Positions 23,938-31,694 of a stretch of 49,965 nt of DNA are shown in pieces. The position numbers and the translations under genes are program-made. Each line of letters starts with the position of its first letter. Positions within the stretch are counted from its first letter, which is position 1. Source of the stretch: Bacteroides sp. CAG:545 (GTDB lineage Bacteria > Bacteroidota > Bacteroidia > Bacteroidales > UBA932). The stretch is from positions 1 through 49,965 of the forward strand of contig HF995996.1 in assembly GCA_000432515.1 (NCBI GenBank), in the 5' to 3' direction. Under the pieces are notes generated by a model. That model did no database searches and had not been told where the DNA came from. It saw only the letters and a list, made by a program, of their open reading frames with translations.

Positions 23938-26072
23938 TTCACGAAAACCATTTCGTTCAGCAGGTGGCTTGCGCCGGCAAGCTTGTCAATAGTAAACAGG
24001 ACATAACGGATGTCAAGCGAGATGTTGCGGCAGTAGTCAGGGTCGAAGACGATGTCGCTCATCGTGCCTTCCCATACGCGGTCGAAATTCAGACCGATCA
24101 GGTTGCCGTCCTTGTTGATTACAGGGCTTCCAGAATTGCCTCCTGAGGTGTGGTTGGTGGCAATGAAGCAGACAGGTACGGTTTTTTTGCCATTGGCCAT
24201 GGTAATCGCCCATTGACCATAGTCCTTTGCGGCATAGATATCGCGCAGCCGCTGTGGAATGTTATAGTCGAAAATCTCCGGATTGTCCTTTTCCATTATG
24301 CCTTCGAGCGTGGAAACCGGCTCATAATAAACTCCGTCTGCAGGAGAGTATCCGGCAATGCTTCCGTAAGCCACTCTGAGAGTGAGATTTGCATCCGGAA
24401 AGAAGGACTTTTCCGGCTCAAACGCCATCTGCCCCCTCATGTAATCCCTGTAAAGCAGCGTAATCTCCTGATTCAAACGCCTCTCATAAGGATATACGTC
24501 ACTCCCGTACCATTTTCTGAACGCATTGGCGAACCTCACCGCCGGATCAGAACGCATAAACAGCGAATCTGCCGCCTCAAGTTTTGCGACCTTCTCTGCG
24601 TCTGCGAAAACAGATTCGCCGAACAATGCATCTGCCCATTTGGCGACACTTCCGTAACGTGCCAACTCCCCTTCCAGATATTCAGGATGGAACTGAGCGG
24701 GAACATCTTTGACGAAAGCGCTCATAGTCGCCACGAAAGACTCTTTGTCAATGGAAAGACAGTAGTCCTTGAAAAAAGCCTCTGACATGGACGCTGCACT
24801 CTCATTGTCCCCTCGGGCAATCTCCTGGGCCACAGAAGCCGCAAAACGACAAAGTTCCACAGTCGCAGCCGTCTCGCTATAATACTCTTTGGCGAAGGTG
24901 TAAGGTTCCAATGCCCTGTACAACGAATCCAGACGCGGAAGTATGGTGCTGTACTCAGTCCCTGCCGCCCACTCGACAAACCTCTTTTCATACTCTCGTT
25001 TTGCCTCTACAGTACCAAGACGGTTGATTCCCTTCATCTCGCCCTGCCATTTTTTCCAAGCATTGGCCACACCGGCGTTCTTCGAAGAGTACTGGATTCT
25101 GACCTTCTGGCTCTGGGACATATACTTTCTCTGAATGTCGAGCCGCATTGTCCTCAATGCAATTTTTGCAGGGTCAGACACCTCCGACACATACCTCACT
25201 CCCTCAGACATGATATATTCCTGAGTCCTTCCCGGGAAGCCGTACACGAAAGTAAAATCGCCTTCCTGGACACCTCCGAGCGAAATCTTGAAAAACTTCT
25301 TAGGTTTGTACGGGACATTGTCCTCAGAATACTCAGCCGGATTATTGTCCTTGTCGGCATAGATGCGGAAAATGGAGAAATCGCCCGTATGGCGCGGCCA
25401 CATCCAGTTGTCAGTATCCCCGCCGAACTTTCCGATAGAAGATGGCGGCGCACCTACCAGACGCACATCACTGTATTCGCGGTAGAGAAACAGGAAATAC
25501 TGGTTCCCGTAGTAAAGCGACTCGACCGTAGCACGCAGTCCCCTGCCCTCCGATGTCGCCTCATTAACAAGCCGCACAGTATTGGCCTTGACAATGGAAT
25601 CCCTTTTGGTTTCTGTCAATGCAGGGGTCACCCCTTCCAAAACTCGCGAAGTAACATCCTCCATTCTTTCCAAGAAGCTGACAGTCAGCCCTTTGTTCGG
25701 AAGTTCCTCGTTTCGTGTCAATGCCCAGAATCCGTCCCGCAGATAATCATGTTCCACGCTGCTGTGCTTCTGAATCTGGCTGTATCCGCAATGATGATTG
25801 GTCAGAAGCAGTCCCTCCGCAGAGACGACTTCACCGGTACATCCGCGTCCGAAAAGCACGACCGCATCCTTCAGCGATGCCTGGTTCACGCTGTAAATGT
25901 CTTCCGCAGAGAGCCGGAATCCCTTGCTCTGCATATCCCCTATCCGCTCAGAAATCAGCGACGGCAGCCACATCCCCTCATCCGCAGAGGCTGTTGTTTC
26001 CGCAAAGATTCCCAATGTCAATGTAACTGTCAATGCTCCGAGAGCCTTCCTGAAAAATCCTTTGTGTATCAT
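23934..26072 (-). CDS. S46 family dipeptidyl-peptidase, DPP11-like (acidic P1)
   Basis: A 712-aa periplasmic serine exopeptidase with a signal peptide (about 1-30, ending TASA). The catalytic triad is visible: His94 in LLLTNHHCGY, Asp in 'GDTDNWMWPRHTGDF' (about 225) and Ser647 in GNSGSPV. The residue 18 positions after the catalytic Ser is Arg665 (NFDRVWEG). In Porphyromonas DPP11 the equivalent Arg gives Asp/Glu preference at P1, while DPP7 has Gly. I therefore predict release of dipeptides with a penultimate acidic residue, supporting peptide use in asaccharolytic or proteolytic growth. It is transcribed from its own -7 box at 26141-26148. Its 3' end overlaps duplicated exonuclease flank. 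Confidence 0.93.
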   Translation of the reverse strand: MIHKGFFRKALGALTVTLTLGIFAETTASADEGMWLPSLISERIGDMQSKGFRLSAEDIYSVNQASLKDAVVLFGRGCTGEVVSAEGLLLTNHHCGYSQIQKHSSVEHDYLRDGFWALTRNEELPNKGLTVSFLERMEDVTSRVLEGVTPALTETKRDSIVKANTVRLVNEATSEGRGLRATVESLYYGNQYFLFLYREYSDVRLVGAPPSSIGKFGGDTDNWMWPRHTGDFSIFRIYADKDNNPAEYSEDNVPYKPKKFFKISLGGVQEGDFTFVYGFPGRTQEYIMSEGVRYVSEVSDPAKIALRTMRLDIQRKYMSQSQKVRIQYSSKNAGVANAWKKWQGEMKGINRLGTVEAKREYEKRFVEWAAGTEYSTILPRLDSLYRALEPYTFAKEYYSETAATVELCRFAASVAQEIARGDNESAASMSEAFFKDYCLSIDKESFVATMSAFVKDVPAQFHPEYLEGELARYGSVAKWADALFGESVFADAEKVAKLEAADSLFMRSDPAVRFANAFRKWYGSDVYPYERRLNQEITLLYRDYMRGQMAFEPEKSFFPDANLTLRVAYGSIAGYSPADGVYYEPVSTLEGIMEKDNPEIFDYNIPQRLRDIYAAKDYGQWAITMANGKKTVPVCFIATNHTSGGNSGSPVINKDGNLIGLNFDRVWEGTMSDIVFDPDYCRNISLDIRYVLFTIDKLAGASHLLNEMVFVK

Positions 26073-26140
26073 CCGGTTATGGTTTGATGTATGTTTTATT
26101 TAATTATGATGTCCTGCATGACGTTATGACGTACATCACG

Positions 26141-26148
26141 CAAAGATA
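26141..26148 (-). promoter_or_regulatory. -7 box for the S46 peptidase gene
   Basis: Minus strand TATCTTTG fits TAnnTTTG, 68 bases before the start codon; no clear -33 match. Confidence 0.5.
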
Positions 26149-26205
26149 ATCAAATACCGCAAAAGTGACCTCATGCAATAATGTGGATTTTATTAATTTT
26201 GCATG

Positions 26206-26248
26206 GATTTGAACATTTTGTAAGACAGATTTGAACATTTTGTAAGAC
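26206..26248. repeat. Tandem 21-bp direct repeat
   Basis: Two identical 21-bp copies (GATTTGAACATTTTGTAAGAC) at 26206-26226 and 26228-26248, one base apart (22-bp period, two helical turns). They lie between the rubredoxin terminator and the peptidase promoter. Confidence 0.8.
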
Positions 26249-26255
26249 GGAAATA

Positions 26256-26290
26256 AAGAAAGTCGACCGCATGGCGCGATCGACTTTCTT
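26256..26290 (-). terminator. Terminator of the rubredoxin gene
   Basis: AAGAAAGTCGA (26256-26266) and TCGACTTTCTT (26280-26290) are perfect 11-bp inverted repeats; on the minus strand the stem is followed by the T-rich TATTTCC. It begins 7 bases after the rubredoxin stop. Confidence 0.7.
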
Positions 26291-26297
26291 GAAGTTA

Positions 26298-26477
26298 TCA
26301 GTCTTCCGGATATGGAGCGAAATCGGATTTCGATGCGCCGCATACCGGGCATTTCCACGAATTCGGGATATCTTTGAAAGGTGTACCAGGTTTTATCCCG
26401 CTATCGGGATCTCCCTCAGCCGGATCATAAATCCATCCGCATCTGAGGCATTCATACTTCATCAGATCTTTTGGCAT
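26298..26477 (-). CDS. Rubredoxin
   Basis: A 59-aa protein, MPKDLMKYEC...PYPED, with both iron-binding Cys pairs: YECLRCGW (Cys10, Cys13) and WKCPVCGA (Cys43, Cys46). The typical 'YDPAEGDPDSGIKPGTPF' stretch lies between them. Rubredoxins carry single electrons on one Fe(Cys)4 site, in anaerobes often to rubrerythrin or superoxide reductase in defence against oxygen. It is monocistronic here, with a good promoter (26506-26536) and a terminator directly after the stop codon. The size is normal for the family and no key residue is missing. Confidence 0.96.
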   Translation of the reverse strand: MPKDLMKYECLRCGWIYDPAEGDPDSGIKPGTPFKDIPNSWKCPVCGASKSDFAPYPED

Positions 26478-26505
26478 AATAGAATTGATTATTAGTTAAT
26501 ATTCT

Positions 26506-26536
26506 CAAAATTAACCAATTATATATTAATTTCAAA
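26506..26536 (-). promoter_or_regulatory. Complete Bacteroidota promoter for rubredoxin
   Basis: Minus strand: TTTG (26533-26536), a 19-bp spacer and TAATTTTG (26506-26513). Start codon at 26477, giving a leader of about 25 bases. Confidence 0.7.
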
Positions 26537-26654
26537 ATACGGAAAGATGAAATTTGCATCTTATATGATCGACTGTGTTTGGGTAGATGGTTTCGTAGTG
26601 TAACATCTGAATGATTCTTTAGGGATGGAAGTCAGCGCACAAAATCCCAGAAAA

Positions 26655-26835
26655 GAAAATCCAAGTCCGACCTTTCAACTGACGTTTTCCACGTCATCGC
26701 AGCAATTATCTGATTTCTGCCGAAGATGCCTTCATGGCGATCTGTCGGAATGGAATTGAAACAGACGTTGAAAGACACGAAGATAGACGCATTGTTATTT
26801 TAAATGATATTTTATACTTTTACGCAAATACTTAA
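26655..26835 (+). pseudogene. Possible decayed small ORF (DUF3791-like?)
   Basis: Two frames join into one plausible protein: 'KSDLSTDVFHVIAAII' ends at a TGA (26711-26713), and in the next frame 'ISAEDAFMAICRNGIETD...ERHEDRRIVILNDILY' runs from about 26713 to TAA at 26833-26835. The order (helix with 'F.VI..I', then 'S.EDAF', then 'H....VILNDI') vaguely resembles DUF3791 proteins. The rest of 26478-26910 shows only the rubredoxin promoter and AT-rich sequence. This is a weak call. Confidence 0.25.
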
Positions 26836-26910
26836 AATGACATTTTAATAATCGTGGTTAATAAAGCATTACCAAGTTGATTTTTTAAGGATTACTAAAC
26901 ATTAGGCATT

Positions 26911-27333
26911 ATGGATGATCTTGACATGCAGCTTTATGAAGCCGCAAAAAAATTCAAAAGGCAAGATTTTGTCGCGAGCATATGTAACAACTGCGTTATA
27001 GGACACATTGAAGGTTTTTGTGAGTCCTATCAGAAGGCATTACGAATCTACGGATATGATGAAGATGAGATTCGTAAAAAAACAATCATTTCACTCTTCG
27101 AAAACGGATTCGAACAGGAGTACGTGAGCGACGTGATTAATGTAGACGAACATGAATGGGCAGAGTTAACCAAAGGCCATACTGCAGACATAAAAAAACG
27201 CAAAGCCTTCAATGCCGAGGTGTACCGCAAAGGAATAGAATGCATGAAAGAATTTGAACGCACACATCCCGGATATTTCGATGAAACAAGTTTATTGATC
27301 TGTACAACAAAAACAAAAGACAAATCCGAATAG
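26911..27333 (+). CDS. Hypothetical protein, 140 aa
   Basis: A charged, soluble-looking protein beginning MDDLDMQLYEAAKKFKRQDF and rich in Lys and Glu. It has three Cys near the N-terminal third (ICNNCVIGHIEGFC), no signal peptide and no membrane segment. I do not recognise a family. The segment 'ENGFEQEYVSDVINVDEHEWAEL' is reminiscent of helical regions in Bacteroidota defence or toxin-antitoxin accessory proteins, but this is not evidence of function. The base composition upstream is AT-rich. It ends 48 bases before the convergent CNNM gene. Confidence 0.65.
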   Translation: MDDLDMQLYEAAKKFKRQDFVASICNNCVIGHIEGFCESYQKALRIYGYDEDEIRKKTIISLFENGFEQEYVSDVINVDEHEWAELTKGHTADIKKRKAFNAEVYRKGIECMKEFERTHPGYFDETSLLICTTKTKDKSE

Positions 27334-27381
27334 TATTCCGGAACAGATGGACAATCTCGACGAAGGTTTCGGCAACCCGCC

Positions 27382-28455
27382 CTAAGCATTATCGCTATCT
27401 TCTTCTTTCGGAAGGACGATAGGGCGGAATCTTTTTTGGCGACGCTCCCAGCGTTCGCGGGCAAACTGTTGCATGTCAGTTGCCTGATCATTCTCATCTA
27501 TGATTTCCAGACCGAGGATGGTCTCAATGATATCCTCAAGGGTGATAATGCCCTGGAAACAGCCGTATTCGTCAATGATGAGAGCCATCTGCTCGTGCTT
27601 CTTGAGCAGTTCCTCCCAGATATGGCCGCAGGAATCCTCCTCTTTGAAGAATGAAATCGGGCGCTTCAGCTCCACCAGCCTCTTATCGAACTCATCGTCA
27701 GCAAGTCCCTCGAGGGCATCGCTCAAGAGAATGTAGCCGGTAATGTACTCAGGAGAGTCAGCATAGACCGGTATCCTGGAGAAATGCAGATATGTCTCAT
27801 TCTTGTAGAAGTTCTTCAATGTCATGTTCTCCTGCGCAGTCATCGCCACGATTCTCGGAGTCATCACATCGCAGGCCTGGACATTGTCCAGTTTCATGAT
27901 ATTCTGGATGACCTTGTTCTCGTCAGAATCAATCACACCTTCCTCCGCACCTATGTTGGCCATGGCAGTCACTTCATCCCTGCTGACTGTCGCCTCGTCA
28001 TCATTCTTGCTCAACATCTTGGTAATCAGCTGAACCATAATCACAAGCGGCCACATCAGCACCATCAGAAAAGAAATGACCGATGTCACGAAGCCCATCA
28101 GATTCTTCCAATATGTCGTTCCGATTGTTTTCGGCACAATCTCCGAGAACACCAGTACAAGCAATGTGGTCAATGCTGAGATAATTCCGAACCAGGTGCT
28201 TCCGAAGAGAATCGTCGCCTGGCGGCCCACTGCCGCAGCGCCTAATGTGTTCGCTATCGTGTTCAATGACAAGATTGCAGCCAATGGCCTGTCCGGGTCC
28301 GATTTGAATTTGAAAAACTTCTCAGCCGGTTTGTAGCCTTGCTCCTTTTTCATTGTTATGAACGATAGCGGAGTTGACATCAACACCGATTCCAGAAGTG
28401 AGCAAAGGAACGAAATTCCGAGTGTTCCGAGCAGGTAAGCTATAAGCAGAGCCAT
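27382..28455 (-). CDS. CNNM/CBS-pair membrane protein (hemolysin C-like, Mg/Co efflux type)
   Basis: A 357-aa inner-membrane protein. The N-terminal CNNM (DUF21) domain has about four hydrophobic helices (1-150; 'SFLCSLLESVLMSTPLSFI', 'FSEIVPKTIG'). A CBS pair follows (about 180-310; 'DVMTPRIVAM', 'SRIPVYADSPEYITGYIL', 'ALIIDEYGCFQGIITLEDIIE'). There is no C-terminal CorC_HlyC domain. Relatives export or sense magnesium or cobalt. The ATG at 28455 is chosen over an in-frame TTG at 28467: the -7 box at 28478-28485 then gives a plausible leader. It is divergent from the outer-membrane protein gene at 28571. Confidence 0.9.
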   Translation of the reverse strand: MALLIAYLLGTLGISFLCSLLESVLMSTPLSFITMKKEQGYKPAEKFFKFKSDPDRPLAAILSLNTIANTLGAAAVGRQATILFGSTWFGIISALTTLLVLVFSEIVPKTIGTTYWKNLMGFVTSVISFLMVLMWPLVIMVQLITKMLSKNDDEATVSRDEVTAMANIGAEEGVIDSDENKVIQNIMKLDNVQACDVMTPRIVAMTAQENMTLKNFYKNETYLHFSRIPVYADSPEYITGYILLSDALEGLADDEFDKRLVELKRPISFFKEEDSCGHIWEELLKKHEQMALIIDEYGCFQGIITLEDIIETILGLEIIDENDQATDMQQFARERWERRQKRFRPIVLPKEEDSDNA

Positions 28456-28477
28456 AGATTTTATCAATAATATTTTG

Positions 28478-28485
28478 CAAACTTA
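28478..28485 (-). promoter_or_regulatory. -7 box for the CNNM gene
   Basis: Minus strand TAAGTTTG fits TAnnTTTG and lies 22 bases before the chosen start codon. Confidence 0.5.
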
Positions 28486-28538
28486 CATAAAATCCGCCAA
28501 TAATTCGATGCCGAACTCAAATTTCATAAGAATTGATT

Positions 28539-28546
28539 TATCTTTG
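28539..28546 (+). promoter_or_regulatory. -7 box for the Omp85-like gene
   Basis: TATCTTTG, 24 bases before the ATG at 28571; this also argues against the longer ORF start at 28475. Confidence 0.5.
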
Positions 28547-28570
28547 CAGCCGATTACGACACAAAAAGTG

Positions 28571-30034
28571 ATGAGAAAAGCGATATTGATTGCAATGGCT
28601 GCCGCGATAATGAGCAGCACTACTCTGGACATTTTCGCCCGCAACAGTCAGAAATCAGAGAAGAGCCAGAAAGCAGGAAAAAGTCCTTCAGAGAAGAAAA
28701 CAGGATGGGGATTCGGCATCCTTCCATGTCTCACGTTTTCTTCCGACATGGGCTTCCAATACGGCGTTTTCGGCGACCTCTATAATTATGGAGACGGTTC
28801 CACATACCCTAACTACAGGGATAAGATAAGTTACGAGGCATCTCATTTCACGAAAGGCAGAACCAGACTGTTCCTGTCATACGACAGCAGAGTTCTGATT
28901 CCCAAAGTCAGGTCATCGGTGAGTTTCACCTTTATAGATGACCCGTTGTACAGTTTCTGGGGATTCAACGGCGCTGCAACTCCGGTTTTCAATTCATTGA
29001 TCTCAAACAAGTCATACGCGTCACAGATTTCTGACGGAACGATTCCGGCAGCAGATGCGGCATTTTTCGGAACTATGGGCGTTGATCCGCTCAAAAAAGT
29101 CTCCTACTACTACACTGACCGTGACATCATACGCGTTCTTGCTGATTTTCAGGGCAATATAACAGAACATCTTCAATGGGCAGGCGGTCTGAGCTACTGG
29201 AATTTCCGGATGAAAGACATCAACGAAAAGAAATACGGCTATGATGCTGCATCCACGCTTTACAATCACTATAAGCAGTTCGGTGTAATCAAGGAGTCCG
29301 AAGCAAAAGGCGGCAACAGACTGGAAATCAAGGCCGGACTTGTTTATGACAGCAGGGATTTCGAGACAGCGCCGAACAAGGGCTTATGGGCTGAGTTGTA
29401 TGTCAATGGCTCTCCGGATGTTTTCGGGGAGGGTTTCAATTACCTTAAACTTTGCGCCCATTTCCGCCATTATGTAAGCATTCCGTTCGGATTCAAAGTC
29501 GGCGATCCGGTATTTGCCTACCACATAGCATATCAGGGCAACCTGGCCGGAGAAACGCCTTTCTACATGCAGCAGAACATTTCCGCTTTAGTTCTCAAGC
29601 AGATGATGTCAGAAGGACTCGGCAGTTCAAACACGATCAGAGGCACGCATGCCAACCGTCTGATCGGCGACGGCTACCTCTGGGGCAACTTCGAACTCCG
29701 TATCAAGTTTGTGGATTTCAGACTTCTGAAACAGAATTTTTACATAGCCGCCAATCCGTTCTTCGACTGTGGAATGATTGTCCAGCCTTACCGTGTCCGT
29801 GAGATGAGCGCACTGCCGGAAATCCAGGCATTGGCTGTAACAGCAGATCACAAACCGGAAAACACACAGAAATATATCCGCAATATGGCCAGCCAGTTTA
29901 TCAGCACCGGCGGATTCGGTTTGAAACTTGCCTGGAATCAGAACTTTATCGCCTCCGCCGAGATTGCCCACAACTTGAATAAAGGCATCGGCGACCCGTT
30001 CTGGATATCCCTCGGCACCAACTATTGTTTCTGA
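28571..30034 (+). CDS. Omp85-family (BamA/TamA-like) outer-membrane beta-barrel protein without POTRA domains
   Basis: A 487-aa protein with a signal peptide (MRKAILIAMAAAIMSSTTLD..., cleavage near residue 25) and a short Lys/Ser-rich region. The rest is aromatic-rich amphipathic strands ending in 'WISLGTNYCF'. The Omp85 landmark is the 'NTIRGTHANRLIGDGYLWGNFELR' stretch (here in part), equivalent to the conserved VRGY/F loop and following strand. POTRA domains are absent, so it is not the essential assembly factor. Such 16-strand short relatives ('surface antigen' family) occur widely in Bacteroidota with unknown substrates. No partner gene is adjacent in the same direction. Confidence 0.8.
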   Translation: MRKAILIAMAAAIMSSTTLDIFARNSQKSEKSQKAGKSPSEKKTGWGFGILPCLTFSSDMGFQYGVFGDLYNYGDGSTYPNYRDKISYEASHFTKGRTRLFLSYDSRVLIPKVRSSVSFTFIDDPLYSFWGFNGAATPVFNSLISNKSYASQISDGTIPAADAAFFGTMGVDPLKKVSYYYTDRDIIRVLADFQGNITEHLQWAGGLSYWNFRMKDINEKKYGYDAASTLYNHYKQFGVIKESEAKGGNRLEIKAGLVYDSRDFETAPNKGLWAELYVNGSPDVFGEGFNYLKLCAHFRHYVSIPFGFKVGDPVFAYHIAYQGNLAGETPFYMQQNISALVLKQMMSEGLGSSNTIRGTHANRLIGDGYLWGNFELRIKFVDFRLLKQNFYIAANPFFDCGMIVQPYRVREMSALPEIQALAVTADHKPENTQKYIRNMASQFISTGGFGLKLAWNQNFIASAEIAHNLNKGIGDPFWISLGTNYCF

Positions 30035-30060
30035 GATGTAAGCCCCTCTCCCCTACTGTT

Positions 30061-31446
30061 CTATTCTTCAGCAAGTGAGGATTCCGGGAGCGGAATGAGA
30101 TTGATCTGAGGCAATGCATTCTTGCCGGTCGGAGCAGCGATGCCGTGGCTGATAGCCCGCTCCGCCGCTTTCACAATGCTCTGGTTACCGTCCACAAGAC
30201 GCTTGGTATTCTCCTCGAATCCTTTGAGCACGCCTTTAAGTTTACCTTCAAGTTCAGCATTGCACCTGCAGAAAAGGCCCACCCGCTCTACCATGTCCTG
30301 AGCAGACTTTACGATTTCCTCGATATTATCCATCTGAGCCTTCTGCAGCCATGCTCCGTGGATTAGACGCAGGAATGGAACAAGCGTTTCTTCAGTGGTA
30401 ATCAGCACATTGCACTCCAATGCCCAGTTGAAGATGGCGGGTTCCTTCATCCTGGCCAGCTGCCATGCCCCGTAATTCGGAATGAACATGATTACGAAGT
30501 CCAATGTCTTTCTTCCGACCACATATTTCTGATACTCTTTGCAGATAAGTTCCTTGACATGACTCTTCACTGACTCGAGATTCCTGACAGCAGCTTCCTC
30601 ACGAGCTTCGTCCGTTTGGGCTTTATGATAGTCAGTAAGCGCCTGCAGAGACATTTTCGAATCCAGAAGAATATCTGTCTCATCCGGAAGGTGCAGCACG
30701 AAATCCGGACGCATACGCTTGCCGGTCTCCTCGTTACGGATAAGACTACCATTCTTGTCACGCAGCCAGATTTCCGATTCATAATCAAATCCCTCCCGAA
30801 AGCCTTGTTCCTTGAGAATATTCTCGAGGATTTTCTCTCCGAAATTACCCTGGAGTTTGTTCTGACCCTTAAGCGCCTTGGCCAGGTCCTCGGCTTGGTT
30901 GCCAATCGCCTCAGTCTGTTCCTTAAGATGTTTTACAGTCTCATTGAACTGGGTCTTGATGGCGGAACTCTCCTCAGTATGTGACTTTTTCTGAGCTTCG
31001 AACGCCTCTGTCATCCCTTTTATAGTCTGGTCCAGTCCTCCGGTAATACTCTTCATCGTCTCGGCCGCTTCTTTCTTGAGAGTCTCCTCCCTGGCCTTGA
31101 GAATCTTTTCATTTTCGAGGGCCAATGCAGTTTTTGCTGCCTCTATTGCCTTTTCCTGCCCGGCCTTCAGTTCGGACAATGACTTTTCATGACTACTTTT
31201 CACCTCCTGTAAAGCCAGTTCGTGCTGTTTCCTTTCGCTATCCCTAAGTGCTTCAGCAGTACGCACTTCCGACTCCTTACGTATAAGGTCGGCATCGCGC
31301 TCTGCAAGTTTTCCGGTCAGTTCCCGGATTTCGTTTTCCTTCTTCGCAAGTTCACCCTTGACCACAGCATTGGCCTTATTCAAGACAGCTACGACAACAG
31401 CCACCACAAGCACTGCAACGACAGCAATAATTAAAGTAGTATTCAT
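30061..31446 (-). CDS. rmuC: DNA recombination protein RmuC
   Basis: A 461-aa protein: N-terminal membrane anchor (about 3-22, 'TLIIAVVAVLVVAVVVAVL'), a long coiled coil (about 25-190, rich in Lys/Glu/Ala), then the RmuC nuclease-like domain (about 195-420). The domain shows 'LQGNFGEKILENILKEQGF', 'RPDFVLHLPDETDILLDSKMSL' and 'FVIMFIPNYGAWQLA'. The family is related to PD-(D/E)xK nucleases and limits inversions at short inverted repeats in Escherichia coli; its exact activity is unsettled. The length is normal. It converges with the Omp85-like gene, leaving only 26 bases between the stops. Confidence 0.93.
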   Translation of the reverse strand: MNTTLIIAVVAVLVVAVVVAVLNKANAVVKGELAKKENEIRELTGKLAERDADLIRKESEVRTAEALRDSERKQHELALQEVKSSHEKSLSELKAGQEKAIEAAKTALALENEKILKAREETLKKEAAETMKSITGGLDQTIKGMTEAFEAQKKSHTEESSAIKTQFNETVKHLKEQTEAIGNQAEDLAKALKGQNKLQGNFGEKILENILKEQGFREGFDYESEIWLRDKNGSLIRNEETGKRMRPDFVLHLPDETDILLDSKMSLQALTDYHKAQTDEAREEAAVRNLESVKSHVKELICKEYQKYVVGRKTLDFVIMFIPNYGAWQLARMKEPAIFNWALECNVLITTEETLVPFLRLIHGAWLQKAQMDNIEEIVKSAQDMVERVGLFCRCNAELEGKLKGVLKGFEENTKRLVDGNQSIVKAAERAISHGIAAPTGKNALPQINLIPLPESSLAEE

Positions 31447-31551
31447 AATATATTTGTTATTCTTCTACTAATATACATTTCAATTACGATATTCTTGCAT
31501 TAAATCCAGTTTTTTACTCTGCATTTGTAAAAAAACGCCGAAATTTCACAT

Positions 31552-31609
31552 ATACGTACGCATCATAAAACGGCTGTATAATGGCGAAAATACGTAGAAT
31601 TACGTATTT
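31552..31609. promoter_or_regulatory. Candidate palindromic operator at the LRR lipoprotein promoter
   Basis: AAATACGTA (31588-31596) and TACGTATTT (31601-31609) are perfect 9-bp inverted repeats around GAAT. The right arm overlaps the TTTG -33 box (31607-31610). A further ATACGTA stands at 31552-31558. This fits a repressor site. Confidence 0.45.
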
Positions 31610-31637
31610 GTTTCGCGCCACTTCGTGTGTATCTTTG
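31607..31637 (+). promoter_or_regulatory. Complete Bacteroidota promoter for the LRR lipoprotein
   Basis: TTTG (31607-31610), a 19-bp spacer and TATCTTTG (31630-31637), 57 bases before the start codon. The rest of the 248-base gap holds the palindrome noted above and AT-rich sequence. Confidence 0.75.
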
Positions 31638-31694
31638 GCGAAATCTAAACTTAGACCAAATAAATATCAAATAACAATTTAAAACAAGGACACT

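Noticed and set aside
25389..26087. Long open frame opposite the S46 peptidase gene
   Set aside because: It is antisense to a clearly coding gene with all catalytic motifs; the product has no recognisable features.
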